From positions 124,001 through 188,000 of the forward strand of contig NZ_JAFBCZ010000004.1 in the NCBI RefSeq assembly GCF_016907925.1: a stretch of 64,000 nt of DNA, in the 5' to 3' direction. Made by a program: the position numbers and the translations under genes. Shown here piece by piece: positions 25,085 to 33,881 of the stretch. Under the pieces are notes generated by a model, which saw only the letters and a list, made by a program, of their open reading frames with translations, searched no databases and was not told the DNA's origin. Position 1 is the stretch's first letter. Every line of letters starts with the position of its first letter. The DNA comes from Herpetosiphon giganteus (GTDB lineage Bacteria > Chloroflexota > Chloroflexia > Chloroflexales > Herpetosiphonaceae).

Positions 25085-25852
25085 TTAGCCTCGTTTGATG
25101 CGTTGAGCTTCGCGCCAAGCCGCCCAACCAAAAAGCACCACAGCAGTAAAGATTCGCCGCCAACGCTGTGGATGCCGAATTAATCGCCATAACCATTCTA
25201 GCCCAAATTTACGCATCCATTGCGGCGCGCGCGGACGCAAGCCAGCCAGATCATCAAACGTGCCGCCAACTCCAATTCCCAATTTAATGCCCAGTGGCGC
25301 ACCATAGCGCCGAATCCACAAATCTTGGGCTGGCGCGCCATAGGCCACCAACACAATCTCTGGCTGAGTGCGCCGAATTTCAGCAGCAATCGCTGCTTGA
25401 TCTGGTTCGCGCGGCGAGCCAGCCCAGGTGCCGACAATTTGGCACTTGGGATAGCGTGCTTGCAACACCGCCGCTGCTTTGGAGGCAACGCCATCGGCAG
25501 CACCCAGCAAAAAGATTTTCCAGCCGCGCTCGGCGCTTTCGGCAGCCAAGCGCTCAGTCAAATCGATGCCAGTTACTTTGGCGCGCAGCTGTTTGCCTTG
25601 CCAGCGCGCCGCATGCAACAACCCTGTGCCATCGGGAACCGACAGGCTGGTTGCCGCCAAGGTCGCCCGAAAGGCCACATTGCTTTGAGCCGCCATCACA
25701 AACTCAGGGTTAACCGTGGCAATTTGATGCACGCCACCAGCAGCCAGCATTGCTGCAATCAAATCGATCGTTTCATCCATGGTTACGTCATCGACGCGCA
25801 CCCCAAGAATGTCGACCGAAGCTAAATCTGCTGGACGTTGAAAACTAGGCAT
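25085..25852 (-). CDS. WecG/TagA/CpsF family glycosyltransferase
   Basis: 255 aa, the family's usual size. Transfers an N-acetyl-hexosaminyl sugar such as ManNAc or ManNAcA to an undecaprenyl-linked acceptor at the inner face of the membrane. Conserved segments: NPEFVMAA, PDGTGLL, GWKIFLLGAADGV, GAPAQDLWI, and GVGGTFDDLAGLRPRAPQWMRK with the C-terminal LEWLWRLIRHPQRWRR. hisIE ends 2 nt before its start. No other polysaccharide gene is adjacent, so the acceptor cannot be named. Confidence 0.88.
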   Translation of the reverse strand: MPSFQRPADLASVDILGVRVDDVTMDETIDLIAAMLAAGGVHQIATVNPEFVMAAQSNVAFRATLAATSLSVPDGTGLLHAARWQGKQLRAKVTGIDLTERLAAESAERGWKIFLLGAADGVASKAAAVLQARYPKCQIVGTWAGSPREPDQAAIAAEIRRTQPEIVLVAYGAPAQDLWIRRYGAPLGIKLGIGVGGTFDDLAGLRPRAPQWMRKFGLEWLWRLIRHPQRWRRIFTAVVLFGWAAWREAQRIKRG

Positions 25853-25854
25853 AG

Positions 25855-26493
25855 TTATTGTTTTTCCTCACGTTGGCGGCCATGACGTTCGCGCAAGGTA
25901 AACCACACATCTTCTGGCGAAACACCTTGGTTGAGCAAGAGCACAAACAAGTGATAGATCAAATCGCTCGCTTCGTTGCGCAGTTCATCTGGATTGCCAT
26001 TTTTGGCCGCAATAATGACTTCGGCTGATTCCTCGCCGATTTTCTTGCCAATTTTATCAACGCCTTTTTCCAGCAAGTAGGTGGTGTATGAGCCAATCGG
26101 CCTCGTTTGCTCACGTTCACGCAAAAATTCAAACAATTGGCTGACGAAGGCCAACGGCACAGCACTACTTTCGCGTTTGGTGCCATCAAGCGTGGTATGA
26201 AAGCACGAGCGTTCGCCAGTGTGGCATGTTGGGCCGCTTGGCTCAGCCAAAATCAATAAAGCATCGTTATCGCAATCGGTACGGGCCGCGATAAATTTTA
26301 ATACATTGCCGCTGGTTTCGCCCTTGGTCCATAATTCTTGACGCGAACGGCTCCAAAAGGTCACGAAGCCGCTGGTTTGGGTTTTGGCCAGCGCTTCAGC
26401 GTTCATATAGCCAACCATCAAGACCTCACCGCTACGGGCGTGTTGCACTACCGCCGGAATCAGGCCTTGGCTATCGTAGGTTAGTTCCACCAT
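25855..26493 (-). CDS. hisIE: Bifunctional PRA-CH / PRA-PH (histidine biosynthesis)
   Basis: 212 aa. The N-terminal HisI domain (residues 1-110) opens the purine ring of phosphoribosyl-AMP and carries the metal-binding segments RTDCDNDALL and PTCHTGERSCFH. The C-terminal HisE domain (about 118-205) hydrolyses phosphoribosyl-ATP and has KIGEESAEVIIAAKN and ASDLIYHLFVLL. The fused form is common in bacteria. It is cytosolic, steps 2-3 of histidine synthesis. No other his gene is in the window. It follows the purH terminator, so it probably starts a new transcript. Confidence 0.93.
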   Translation of the reverse strand: MVELTYDSQGLIPAVVQHARSGEVLMVGYMNAEALAKTQTSGFVTFWSRSRQELWTKGETSGNVLKFIAARTDCDNDALLILAEPSGPTCHTGERSCFHTTLDGTKRESSAVPLAFVSQLFEFLREREQTRPIGSYTTYLLEKGVDKIGKKIGEESAEVIIAAKNGNPDELRNEASDLIYHLFVLLLNQGVSPEDVWFTLRERHGRQREEKQ

Positions 26494-26513
26494 AACATCA
26501 CTTTCTTTCAGCT

Positions 26514-26555
26514 AAAAAGAGGCCAGCGAGGCCGCAAACCGACCAGCGCTGGCCT
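26514..26555 (-). terminator. Intrinsic terminator of purH
   Basis: On the minus strand a 9-bp perfect stem (AGGCCAGCG with CGCTGGCCT) is followed by CTTTTTAG, 11 nt after the purH stop. Confidence 0.75.
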
Positions 26556-26565
26556 GTCGTTAATT

Positions 26566-28086
26566 TTAGTGCTTGAAGTGGCGCGTCGCTGTGAAGATCA
26601 TCGCAATGCCTGCGGCGTTGGCAGCAGCAATTACTTCATCATCACCTTGCGAGCCGCCAGGCTGCACAATCGCGCTCACGCCAGCCTCAATCGCTGCCTG
26701 AATGCCATCGGCTTTGGGGAAGAAGGCATCGGAAGCCAGCACGCTGCCCTTAGCGCGCTCGCCAGCTTTGCGAATCGCGGTCAACACCGAATCGACCCGC
26801 GATGGCTGACCAGCGCCCATGCCAACCAATTCTTCGCCTTGCACCAACACAATTGCATTCGATTTAACGCTGGCACAAGCCTTCCAAGCGAATTGCAAGG
26901 CGGCCAGTTGGTCGGCGCTGGGCACAGTTTCAGTGACAACTCGCCAAGCATCCCAATCGTCATTGCCAACGCGATCAACGTGCTGGGCCAAAATACCGCC
27001 GCCAATGCTGCGATATTCCCAATCGTTGCTGGCCGAACGGCTGGTATCGACGCTCAACAAGCGCAAATTGGGCTTTTCGGCCAAAATTGCCAAGGCTTCA
27101 GGGCTGAAGGCTGGGGCAATAATCACTTCGTAAAAATATTTTTTCAGCACATTCGCCAAAGCCTGATCAACCGGACGATTGACCCCGACAATGCCGCCAA
27201 AGGCCGAAATCGGATCGCCCGCCCGCGCTGCTTTATGCGCCGCCACCAAATCCTCTGCCGAAGCAAGGCCACATGGATTCGTATGCTTGATGATCGCCAC
27301 GGTTGGCTGATCGAAATTCTGAATCACTTGCAACGTTGCGTCTGCATCAAGCAAATTGTTGTACGAAAGCTCTTTGCCCTGATGTTGCACCGATTGGGCC
27401 AAGGTGTTGGCGGCAGCATTCGGCGCGCGATAAAAAGCCGCTGCTTGATGCGGATTCTCGCCGTAACGCAGCGATTGAGCCAATTCCCACGCCAAAGGCA
27501 ATTGTTGCGGGAAAGTTTCAGCGGTCAAGTAGGCCGCAATCGCGCTATCGTAGGCCGCTGTGTGGGCAAAAGCTTTGGCAGCCAATTGGCGACGCAGTTC
27601 GGGGGTAATTTGTTGGTTGCGCAAGGCCTCCAAGACGCGTGGATAATCAGCAGGATCGATCACGATCAGCACATGGGCATGATTTTTGGCCGAAGCGCGC
27701 ACCATGGTTGGGCCGCCAATGTCAATTTGCTCGACCGCTTCTTCCAAACTCACATCTGGCTTGGCAATGGTTTGGGCAAACGGATAGAGGTTGACGACCA
27801 CCAAATCGATCAGGCCGATATGGTGCTCGCCTAATTGGGCAACGTGTGATGGTTTATCGCGGCGCGCCAAAATTCCAGCGTGCACGCCAGGATGCAAGGT
27901 TTTGACCCGACCTTCCAAAATTTCGGGAAAGCCAGTCAAATCGCTGACGCTGCGCACTGGCACGCCAGCACTTACCAAGGCCGATTTTGTGCCGCCAGTT
28001 GAAAATAATTCGATGCCCAAATCGCTCAAGCCCTGAGCAAAATCCGCCAACCCCGACTTGTCTGAAACACTGACAATAGCTCGCAT
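26566..28086 (-). CDS. purH: Bifunctional AICAR formyltransferase / IMP cyclohydrolase
   Basis: 506 aa, usual length. The N-terminal MGS-like IMP cyclohydrolase domain (about 1-190) has VSVSDKSGLADFA, STGGTKSAL and RVKTLHPGVHAGIL. The C-terminal AICAR transformylase domain (about 195-506) has SLRYGENPHQAAAFY, KHTNPCGLA and PSRVDSV. It carries out the last two steps of purine synthesis in the cytosol. ATG 28086 is taken as start (GGAG about 9 nt upstream); the open frame running on into the leader is the riboswitch, not coding. The gene is controlled by a ZTP riboswitch at 28128-28206. Confidence 0.95.
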   Translation of the reverse strand: MRAIVSVSDKSGLADFAQGLSDLGIELFSTGGTKSALVSAGVPVRSVSDLTGFPEILEGRVKTLHPGVHAGILARRDKPSHVAQLGEHHIGLIDLVVVNLYPFAQTIAKPDVSLEEAVEQIDIGGPTMVRASAKNHAHVLIVIDPADYPRVLEALRNQQITPELRRQLAAKAFAHTAAYDSAIAAYLTAETFPQQLPLAWELAQSLRYGENPHQAAAFYRAPNAAANTLAQSVQHQGKELSYNNLLDADATLQVIQNFDQPTVAIIKHTNPCGLASAEDLVAAHKAARAGDPISAFGGIVGVNRPVDQALANVLKKYFYEVIIAPAFSPEALAILAEKPNLRLLSVDTSRSASNDWEYRSIGGGILAQHVDRVGNDDWDAWRVVTETVPSADQLAALQFAWKACASVKSNAIVLVQGEELVGMGAGQPSRVDSVLTAIRKAGERAKGSVLASDAFFPKADGIQAAIEAGVSAIVQPGGSQGDDEVIAAANAAGIAMIFTATRHFKH

Positions 28087-28127
28087 GAACCAAAGCTCCA
28101 TTCGCGGTGTACATAGGGCGAAAAACC

Positions 28128-28206
28128 CTTTGCCCAGGCGAGCGGCATCTGCGCAAATCGGCTCCCCCGTGGTTACCCACGTTTGTGTGTCGCCAGTCAC
28201 CGATTC
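28128..28206 (-). ncRNA. ZTP (pfl) riboswitch in the purH leader
   Basis: The minus-strand leader matches the pfl motif: GGTGACTGGCGA, then hairpin GTGGGTAACCAC, GGGGGAGCCGA, a variable linker, and CGCCTGGGCA as the second subdomain. ZTP and ZMP (AICAR) accumulate when 10-formyl-THF is low, and PurH consumes ZMP. Just downstream, GGGC (in the aptamer end) can pair with GCCC before the start codon, a possible expression platform. Confidence 0.9.
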
Positions 28207-28213
28207 AAGCGCC

Positions 28214-28242
28214 ATTATAGCCGCGCCCCGCTTGGAGTGCAA
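28214..28242 (-). promoter_or_regulatory. purH promoter
   Basis: Minus strand: TTGCAC (28242-28237), 17-nt spacer, TATAAT (28219-28214). Transcription would begin at about the first base of the riboswitch. Confidence 0.65.
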
Positions 28243-28255
28243 AGCCAACCAATAA

Positions 28256-28334
28256 GATCCACAAAGGACACGAAGGGTACGAAGTAGGGTAATCAAAAAG
28301 CCTTTTCGTGTTTCTTCGTGTCCTTCATGGATCA
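28256..28334. repeat. Copy of the 'ccttcgtgtcc' intergenic repeat
   Basis: Contains CACAAAGGACACGAAGGGTACGAAG and, in inverted sense, TTCGTGTTTCTTCGTGTCC, making an imperfect inverted repeat between purH and the tetR-like gene. Related sequences occur at 9922-9938 and 63588-63652. Confidence 0.6.
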
Positions 28335-28335
28335 G

Positions 28336-28971
28336 CTACACAACTGGTTTTTCTAAGCCAACGCCATTGATGATCATGCGAACGCCAGCAGAAAAATGGC
28401 TATCATTATCGCGATTCAGCCACTCGCTGAAAGCTTGGGCAAAAAGTGACGAATGTTGGCTAAGCGTCGAGAGGTCGTTGGCAGGTGCATGTGGATTTTG
28501 GGCGCTTGGCGGCGAGGTTTGTTCTTCAATCACCCAGCCAAAGGTAAAGTTAATCAGGGTCAAGGTAATATCGATGGTTTGACTTAGGGCAAAGCCTGCA
28601 TTAACCAAAACCCGCACACTTAAATCCCACAGCAACACCAAGGTAGCAGCAGCATCAGGATGCGCCCCAGCAACCACCCGCGCACCTTCGCGATAAGCTA
28701 ACAAACTGCGGCGTAATTGCTGCGCCAACAGATCGAGCCACTCCGCCCAGTCACGCTGATCATTCGTAAAATCCCAATCAGCAAAGCCTTGAGCGAGAAT
28801 TTGGCCCGCCATTGCATCGAGCAGATGTTCTTTACTCGGAATATGGTGGTAAATCGAGGCTGCCTTTACATTCAGTTGGGTGGCAAGTCGCCGCAACGTT
28901 ACGCCCTCTAGCCCAGCCTGATTAAGCATTTCGAGCGCAATAGCAACAATGTGGCTTTTTGAAATTGGCAT
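28336..28971 (-). CDS. TetR-family repressor, tetracycline-repressor class
   Basis: 211 aa. The N-terminal HTH (residues 4-50: IALEMLNQAGLEGVTLRRLA, IYHHIPSKEHLLDAMA) closely follows classical TetR (ALELLNEVGIEGLTTRKLA). The C-terminal ligand domain is of the TetR_C type. It is divergent from a TetX-like monooxygenase across a 33-bp palindrome, so it most likely represses both genes and responds to a substrate of the oxygenase. No strong ribosome site precedes ATG 28971. Confidence 0.85.
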   Translation of the reverse strand: MPISKSHIVAIALEMLNQAGLEGVTLRRLATQLNVKAASIYHHIPSKEHLLDAMAGQILAQGFADWDFTNDQRDWAEWLDLLAQQLRRSLLAYREGARVVAGAHPDAAATLVLLWDLSVRVLVNAGFALSQTIDITLTLINFTFGWVIEEQTSPPSAQNPHAPANDLSTLSQHSSLFAQAFSEWLNRDNDSHFSAGVRMIINGVGLEKPVV

Positions 28972-29014
28972 AGGAATCGTGATTAACCTCTTGACAAACC
29001 AACACTTAACCAGT

Positions 29015-29047
29015 AACCTAACAGTGTTAGTCTAACACTGTTAGGTT
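29015..29047. promoter_or_regulatory. 33-bp palindromic operator between tetR-like and tetX-like genes
   Basis: Two perfect 16-bp arms (AACCTAACAGTGTTAG and its complement) flank a single T. TTGACA at 28991-28996 lies just upstream and could be the -35 of the rightward promoter, putting its -10 inside the palindrome. Confidence 0.85.
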
Positions 29048-29161
29048 GAGAATGTTTGTACTGACGAGTGCACTATCAATGCTTGATACCTCGGCCTTAT
29101 TGTAAACCAAGCCTGCTTGGTTTGGTATTGATTGCATGCTTTGCTTGCTCAAGGAGTTGGG

Positions 29162-30307
29162 ATGTTGCTTGCTGAAAAAACAGTAGCAATTGTTGGTGGC
29201 GGCCCAGGCGGTTTAACTTTAGCGCGTTTATTACAATTACAAGGTGTAAAGGTTCAGGTCTACGAACGTGATACCAGCAGCGCTAGTCGGGTTCAAGGCG
29301 CAACCCTCGATTTGCACGCAGAATCTGGTTTGGCGGCCTTACGCCAAGCTGGCTTGATTGAGGCTTTTTATGCTCATCATCGGCCAGAAGCAGGCAAATT
29401 ACGCATCGTTGATCCACAATTGGCAATTAGCTACGATTGGGATAGTGGCTATGAGCATGAAGTACGGCCAGAAATCGATCGCGGGCCGCTCCGTACAATC
29501 TTGCTCGATTCACTGGAACCGAATACGGTGGTGTGGGATTCGCAGTTTGCAGCGCTGGAACCTGCTGGTAAAGGCTGGTTGCTTCGATTTAAAAACGGCA
29601 CCACAGCTCGCGCCGATGTAGTGATTGGCGCTGATGGCGCTCGTTCGCAGATTCGACCATATCTCAGCTCAATCAAACCATGTTATTCAGGCATCACGAT
29701 TGTTGAGGGCAATCTGTATGCTGCAGCGAAACATGCGCCTGCGCTTGATCAATTGGTTGGTGGCGGCAAAGTCTTTGCGCTTGGTAAGCAGCAATCGTTA
29801 ATTCTCAGTGCCAAAGGCGATGGCAGTTTAGCCTTTTATACTGGCTGCAAAGTAGCCGAATCATGGGTTCAGAGCTGCGGAATCGACTTTAGCAATAAAA
29901 ATTCAGTTTTAGCGTGGTTCAAACAAGCCTTTGCAGAATGGGATGCTGACTGGCAAGCGCTCTTTGCTGGTGATGAAATGACATTTGTGCCCCGCCCGCA
30001 ATACTATTACCCACTTGATCAAGCATGGTCAGCCCAACCAAACCTGACGATCATCGGCGATGCCGCCCATGTGATGCCGCCCTATGCAGGCGAAGGGGTT
30101 AATATGGCCTTGCAAGATGCGCTTGAGTTAGCAGAATGCCTAACCAGTTCGCAACATCCCTCAATTCATGCAGCAATTGCCGCCTTTGAGCAAACAATGT
30201 GCAGGCGAGCTGCCGAAGTAACCCAATTGACCCTCAGCTCAACCGACATGCTGCATAGCGAGACAGCGATTGAAGAATTAGTTGCAATGTTTAACGAGGT
30301 AGCATAA
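29162..30307 (+). CDS. FAD-dependent monooxygenase, TetX-like
   Basis: 381 aa, close to Tet(X) length. The N-terminal FAD-binding GGGPGGLTLARLLQ (residues 11-24), the middle GADGARS, and the C-terminal GDAAHVMPPYAGEGVNMALQDA motifs define the PHBH/TetX group of NADPH-dependent hydroxylases. Tet(X) enzymes hydroxylate and inactivate tetracyclines. The partner TetR-class repressor favours a related substrate, but no residue seen here proves it, and other aromatic substrates are possible. ATG 29162 has AAGGAG 5 nt upstream. Confidence 0.85.
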   Translation: MLLAEKTVAIVGGGPGGLTLARLLQLQGVKVQVYERDTSSASRVQGATLDLHAESGLAALRQAGLIEAFYAHHRPEAGKLRIVDPQLAISYDWDSGYEHEVRPEIDRGPLRTILLDSLEPNTVVWDSQFAALEPAGKGWLLRFKNGTTARADVVIGADGARSQIRPYLSSIKPCYSGITIVEGNLYAAAKHAPALDQLVGGGKVFALGKQQSLILSAKGDGSLAFYTGCKVAESWVQSCGIDFSNKNSVLAWFKQAFAEWDADWQALFAGDEMTFVPRPQYYYPLDQAWSAQPNLTIIGDAAHVMPPYAGEGVNMALQDALELAECLTSSQHPSIHAAIAAFEQTMCRRAAEVTQLTLSSTDMLHSETAIEELVAMFNEVA

Positions 30308-30337
30308 CGAACCGAGAAGATAGAACATAGTGGCCAT

Positions 30338-30395
30338 GGCTCTAGGCTATCGGAACAATTTGGAGATAATCAAACAATTCCGATAGCCTAGAGCC
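30338..30395. terminator. Long inverted repeat between convergent tetX-like and gcvPB genes
   Basis: Perfect 18-bp arms (30338-30355 and 30378-30395; core CTCTAGGCTATCGGAA) with a 22-nt loop. It is placed 30 nt after tetX and 12 nt after gcvPB, so it can serve both as terminator. Fragments of the arm sequence (GCTATCGGAA, GGCTCTAGG) also occur near 61420 and 63500. Confidence 0.65.
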
Positions 30396-30407
30396 AAATT
30401 TTGGGGT

Positions 30408-31877
30408 TTATTTGCTGAGCAACGCCGCGATTGCCGCTTGATCGTATTTCAGGATTGGGCGGCGGGCAGCGGTTGCTTCATCGAGCCGACGGACTGGTGC
30501 GGTCGTTGGCGCTGCGTGCAATAGCTCGGGGTTTTCGACCGCCTCAAGCGCAATTTGCTTCATTGCATCAATAAAGGCATCCAAGTTGCGCTTTGATTCG
30601 GTTTCGGTTGGCTCGATCATAATCGATTCGGCCACGCTGATTGGGAAATAGACTGTTGGTGGGTGAAAACCAAAGTCGATCAAGCGCTTGGCAATATCCA
30701 AGGTGTGCACGCTTGGCGCGCCCTTGATTTTGCCTTGCAACACTACTTCGTGCATACAAGTGCGATCGTAGGCCACCGGATAAATTTTATCCAAATTGAC
30801 CCGCAGATAGTTGGCGTTCAACACGGCGTGCTCGCTGACCGAGCGCAAGCCAGCAGCGCCGAGCATGCGAATGTATGTGTAGGCGCGCACGAACATGCCG
30901 AAGTTGCCCTTGAAGGCTTTCAGGCGGCCAATGCTCTTGGCTGGCGTGTGGCGGGTATATTGACCATCTTTGAGCGCCACGATTGGGCCTGGCAGATAAT
31001 CGGCCAAGAATTCTTTACAACCAACAGCACCACAGCCAGGGCCGCCGCCGCCGTGAGGCGTGGTGAAGGTTTTATGCAAGTTGTAGTGCATAAAGTCGAA
31101 GCCAACATCGCCTGGCTTGACGATACCCAAAATCGCGTTGAAATTCGCGCCGTCGCCATACATCAAGCCGCCAGCTTCATGCACAATTTTGGCAACTTCA
31201 TGCACGTTTTCATCAAACAAGCCCAAGGTATTGGGGTTGGTCAACATCAAGCCAGCGGTGCGTGGGCCAACTTTGGCCCGCAGATCAGCCAAATCAACAT
31301 TGCCCCGACTATCGGTAGCAATTTCGACCACTTTGAAGCCAACCATCGCGGCGGTCGCTGGATTGGTGCCGTGGGCCGAATTGGGGCACAACACTTCATC
31401 ACGCTGATCGTCGCCACGGTCAAGGTGATAAGCGCGGAAGACCAAAATGCCCGCAAATTCGCCTTGCGCGCCAGCTGCTGGCTGCAAACAAACTTGATCA
31501 AAGCCCGAAATTTCGGCCAAAATATCTTGCAATTCATAGGTCAATTGCAACGCACCTTGGACGGTTTCTTCTGCTTGCAAGGGGTGAATGAAGGCAAAGC
31601 CCGGCAAGCGAGCTGCCTCTTCGTGAATTTTAGGATTGTACTTCATCGTACACGAGCCAAGCGGATACATGCCCGTGTCGATGCAGAAGTTGCGCTGTGA
31701 GATGCGAGTGAAGTGGCGCACCACCTCGGTTTCGCTAATCTCGGGCAAGCCTGCTAAATCGTCGTCGCGCAGCAAATGGGCTGGTAACTCGGTTTCGGGC
31801 ACGCCAGCATCGGGCAGGGCTGCGCCAATTTTACCGGGGCTGCTCAATTCAAAAATTGGTGGTTCGTAGGTATGCAT
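30408..31877 (-). CDS. gcvPB: Glycine decarboxylase P-protein subunit 2
   Basis: 489 aa. Larger-numbered half of the split P-protein, which decarboxylates glycine with PLP and passes the aminomethyl group to lipoyl-GcvH. The PLP lysine lies in [16 protein letters not shown], and [13 protein letters not shown] is the N-terminal landmark. ATG 31877 has GGGAGG 8 nt upstream, so the extra 22 upstream codons (inside gcvPA) are rejected. Last gene of the riboswitch-controlled gcv operon, 4 nt after gcvPA. Confidence 0.95.
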   Translation of the reverse strand: MHTYEPPIFELSSPGKIGAALPDAGVPETELPAHLLRDDDLAGLPEISETEVVRHFTRISQRNFCIDTGMYPLGSCTMKYNPKIHEEAARLPGFAFIHPLQAEETVQGALQLTYELQDILAEISGFDQVCLQPAAGAQGEFAGILVFRAYHLDRGDDQRDEVLCPNSAHGTNPATAAMVGFKVVEIATDSRGNVDLADLRAKVGPRTAGLMLTNPNTLGLFDENVHEVAKIVHEAGGLMYGDGANFNAILGIVKPGDVGFDFMHYNLHKTFTTPHGGGGPGCGAVGCKEFLADYLPGPIVALKDGQYTRHTPAKSIGRLKAFKGNFGMFVRAYTYIRMLGAAGLRSVSEHAVLNANYLRVNLDKIYPVAYDRTCMHEVVLQGKIKGAPSVHTLDIAKRLIDFGFHPPTVYFPISVAESIMIEPTETESKRNLDAFIDAMKQIALEAVENPELLHAAPTTAPVRRLDEATAARRPILKYDQAAIAALLSK

Positions 31878-31881
31878 TGGC

Positions 31882-33213
31882 TTAACCTCCCAACACTGCG
31901 ACGAGGTGGTCGATATCGTTTTTCGTATTTTGCTCGGTGACACAGATCAGCATTGCATTATCCAAGTGTGGATAATCCTTGCTTACATCGTAGCCGCCGA
32001 TAATGCCTTGGGCGTGTAAGGCTTGGGTAATTTCCGCCACAGACCGAGGACAGCGCACCACAAATTCATGGAAGAATGGCCCTTGCTCAAGCACTTCGTA
32101 GCCATCAAGTTGGCCAATTGCTTTGGCGGCGTAATGAGCGCGTTGATAGCAAAGCTCAGCAACTTTGCGCAAGCCAGTTTTGCCCATCAACGAGGTGTAA
32201 ATCGTGGCTGCCAGCGCCATCAAGCCTTGGTTGGTACAAATATTTGAGGTCGCTTTTTCGCGGCGAATATGTTGCTCGCGGGTTTGCAACGTTAGCACGT
32301 AGCCTAATTGGCCGTTGAGGTCGGTGGTTACGCCAACCAAACGCCCAGCCATGCGCCGCAAAAGCTTTTCGGTGCAGCTAAATACGCCAACGTATGGCCC
32401 GCCAAAGCTGAGCGGAATCCCCAACGGCTGGCCTTCCATCACCGCAATGTCTGCGCCAACCATCCCTGGAGTTTGAAACAAGCCCAAAGCAATTGGGTTG
32501 GTAACCATCAACAAGAGTGCGCCAGCAGCGTGAATTTGCTCGGCAACCGGCTTCAAATCGTGCAGCACGCCCAAGAAATCAGGCGATTGCACAATAAACA
32601 CCGCAGTTTCGTTATCGACCAAGGCCGCAGCATCAGCCACGCTCGCAGCTGGATTTTCGTCGCCAGTGATCGTTACATCCAAGCCTTGGGTATAGCTGCG
32701 CAACACGCCGCGATATTGCGGATGCACCGACGGAGCCACCACAATTTTGCGTCGATTGCGAGTTGCATTAATCGCCATAATTGCGCCTTCAGCCATGGCC
32801 GTTGCTCCATCGTAGTGCGAAGCATTGGCGGCATCCATTTGCAACAAGCCACACATCAGCGATTGATATTCAAAAATCGCTTGCAAGGTGCCTTGCGAAA
32901 TTTCGGGCTGGTAGGGCGTGTAGGCGGTGTAGAACTCCGAGCGACGCAACAACGAATCGACTGCGGCTGGAATAAAGTGGTTGTAGGCTCCTGCACCCAA
33001 GAAACAGCTATAGTTCAGCACATCGCTGTTTTTGCTGCTCAAGCGGCGTAATTCGCGGGCCATTTCACCTTCGGCAAGCGCGGCGGGCAGATCGAGCGTT
33101 GGAAACCGAAGATCAGCAGGAACGTCGACAAAGAGATCAGCGACATCGGCAACGCCAATCGCCTTCAGCATCTCTGCGCGTTCGCTCTCGGTAATCGAAA
33201 TGTAGTGACTCAT
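31882..33213 (-). CDS. gcvPA: Glycine decarboxylase P-protein subunit 1
   Basis: 443 aa, typical of the split-type subunit. Landmarks: [51 protein letters not shown] and FGGPYVGVF. It pairs with GcvPB to form the active enzyme. ATG 33213 has AGAGG 5 nt upstream; the frame continues upstream through an AAGGATG repeat but that part is not coding. It is followed by gcvPB after 4 nt. Confidence 0.95.
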   Translation of the reverse strand: MSHYISITESERAEMLKAIGVADVADLFVDVPADLRFPTLDLPAALAEGEMARELRRLSSKNSDVLNYSCFLGAGAYNHFIPAAVDSLLRRSEFYTAYTPYQPEISQGTLQAIFEYQSLMCGLLQMDAANASHYDGATAMAEGAIMAINATRNRRKIVVAPSVHPQYRGVLRSYTQGLDVTITGDENPAASVADAAALVDNETAVFIVQSPDFLGVLHDLKPVAEQIHAAGALLLMVTNPIALGLFQTPGMVGADIAVMEGQPLGIPLSFGGPYVGVFSCTEKLLRRMAGRLVGVTTDLNGQLGYVLTLQTREQHIRREKATSNICTNQGLMALAATIYTSLMGKTGLRKVAELCYQRAHYAAKAIGQLDGYEVLEQGPFFHEFVVRCPRSVAEITQALHAQGIIGGYDVSKDYPHLDNAMLICVTEQNTKNDIDHLVAVLGG

Positions 33214-33225
33214 ATAACCTCTGAC

Positions 33226-33253
33226 AAGGATGAAGGATGAAGGATGAAGGATG
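33226..33253. repeat. Tandem heptamer repeat (AAGGATG x4)
   Basis: Four perfect copies of AAGGATG in the gcvH-gcvPA gap, 13 nt upstream of the gcvPA start. A slippage-prone tract with similarity to TTCATCCTTCAT runs near 9947. Confidence 0.85.
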
Positions 33254-33396
33254 AAACCTAAACCTTTAGCCTTGCAATCCATGGTTTACGAATTTGTTGC
33301 TATTTGGCGTGGGGTACCCCGCGCCTTGTGGGTAGGAAAAAGGGTTTGGGGGTGAGGAAGGTCAATCCCCGACCCCCGACCCCTGATCCCTAACCC

Positions 33397-33786
33397 CTAC
33401 TTATCTGCTTCTTCTTTGATAAATTGTTCGTATTCGGCGGCGCTCAGCAGACCGCTTGGCTCGCTGGTAAATTCAAATTTAGCCAACCAGCCATCGCCAT
33501 ACGGATCGTCGTTGACCAACTCTGGCGCGTCGATCACGGCGTTGTTAATTTCAGCCACGCTGCCGCTAAGCGGTGCGTAAATTTCTGAAACCGCCTTGAC
33601 TGATTCAACCGTGCCAAACGATTCACCGATTTCAAACGTCTTGCCAACATCGGGCAATTCCACAAATACCACATCACCAAGTTGGCTTTGGGCAAAATGG
33701 CTGATGCCAACGGTTGCTGTGTTGCCATCGATCCGCACCCATTCGTGTTCTTTGGTATACAGCAAGTCACTTGGTACATTGGACAT
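33397..33786 (-). CDS. gcvH: Glycine cleavage H-protein
   Basis: 129 aa, usual size. Lipoyl carrier protein that shuttles the aminomethyl group between P-, T- and L-proteins. The lipoylated Lys lies in GTVESVKAVSEIYAP. The C-terminal GDGWLAKFE is also conserved. ATG 33786 has AAGGAGG 8 nt upstream. There is a 183-nt gap before gcvPA, longer than other spacings in this operon. Confidence 0.95.
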   Translation of the reverse strand: MSNVPSDLLYTKEHEWVRIDGNTATVGISHFAQSQLGDVVFVELPDVGKTFEIGESFGTVESVKAVSEIYAPLSGSVAEINNAVIDAPELVNDDPYGDGWLAKFEFTSEPSGLLSAAEYEQFIKEEADK

Positions 33787-33881
33787 GTGGTGGTCCTCCT
33801 TCAATAACGCCAAAACAGCACAATCAGCATAGATTGTTGGGCGCTACTATCAACCAAAGCGGCTATTTATGCAAGAGCAAG

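Noticed and set aside
26569-27834. 421-codon open frame on the + strand opposite purH
   Set aside because: Lies wholly antisense to a certain gene, has no ribosome site and no recognisable domain; it results from codon bias in purH.
28087-28296. 70-codon upstream extension of purH
   Set aside because: It is the ZTP riboswitch and promoter; homologous PurH proteins begin at the later ATG.
30663-31700. 345-codon open frame on the + strand opposite gcvPB
   Set aside because: Antisense shadow of a conserved gene, with no motif or ribosome site.
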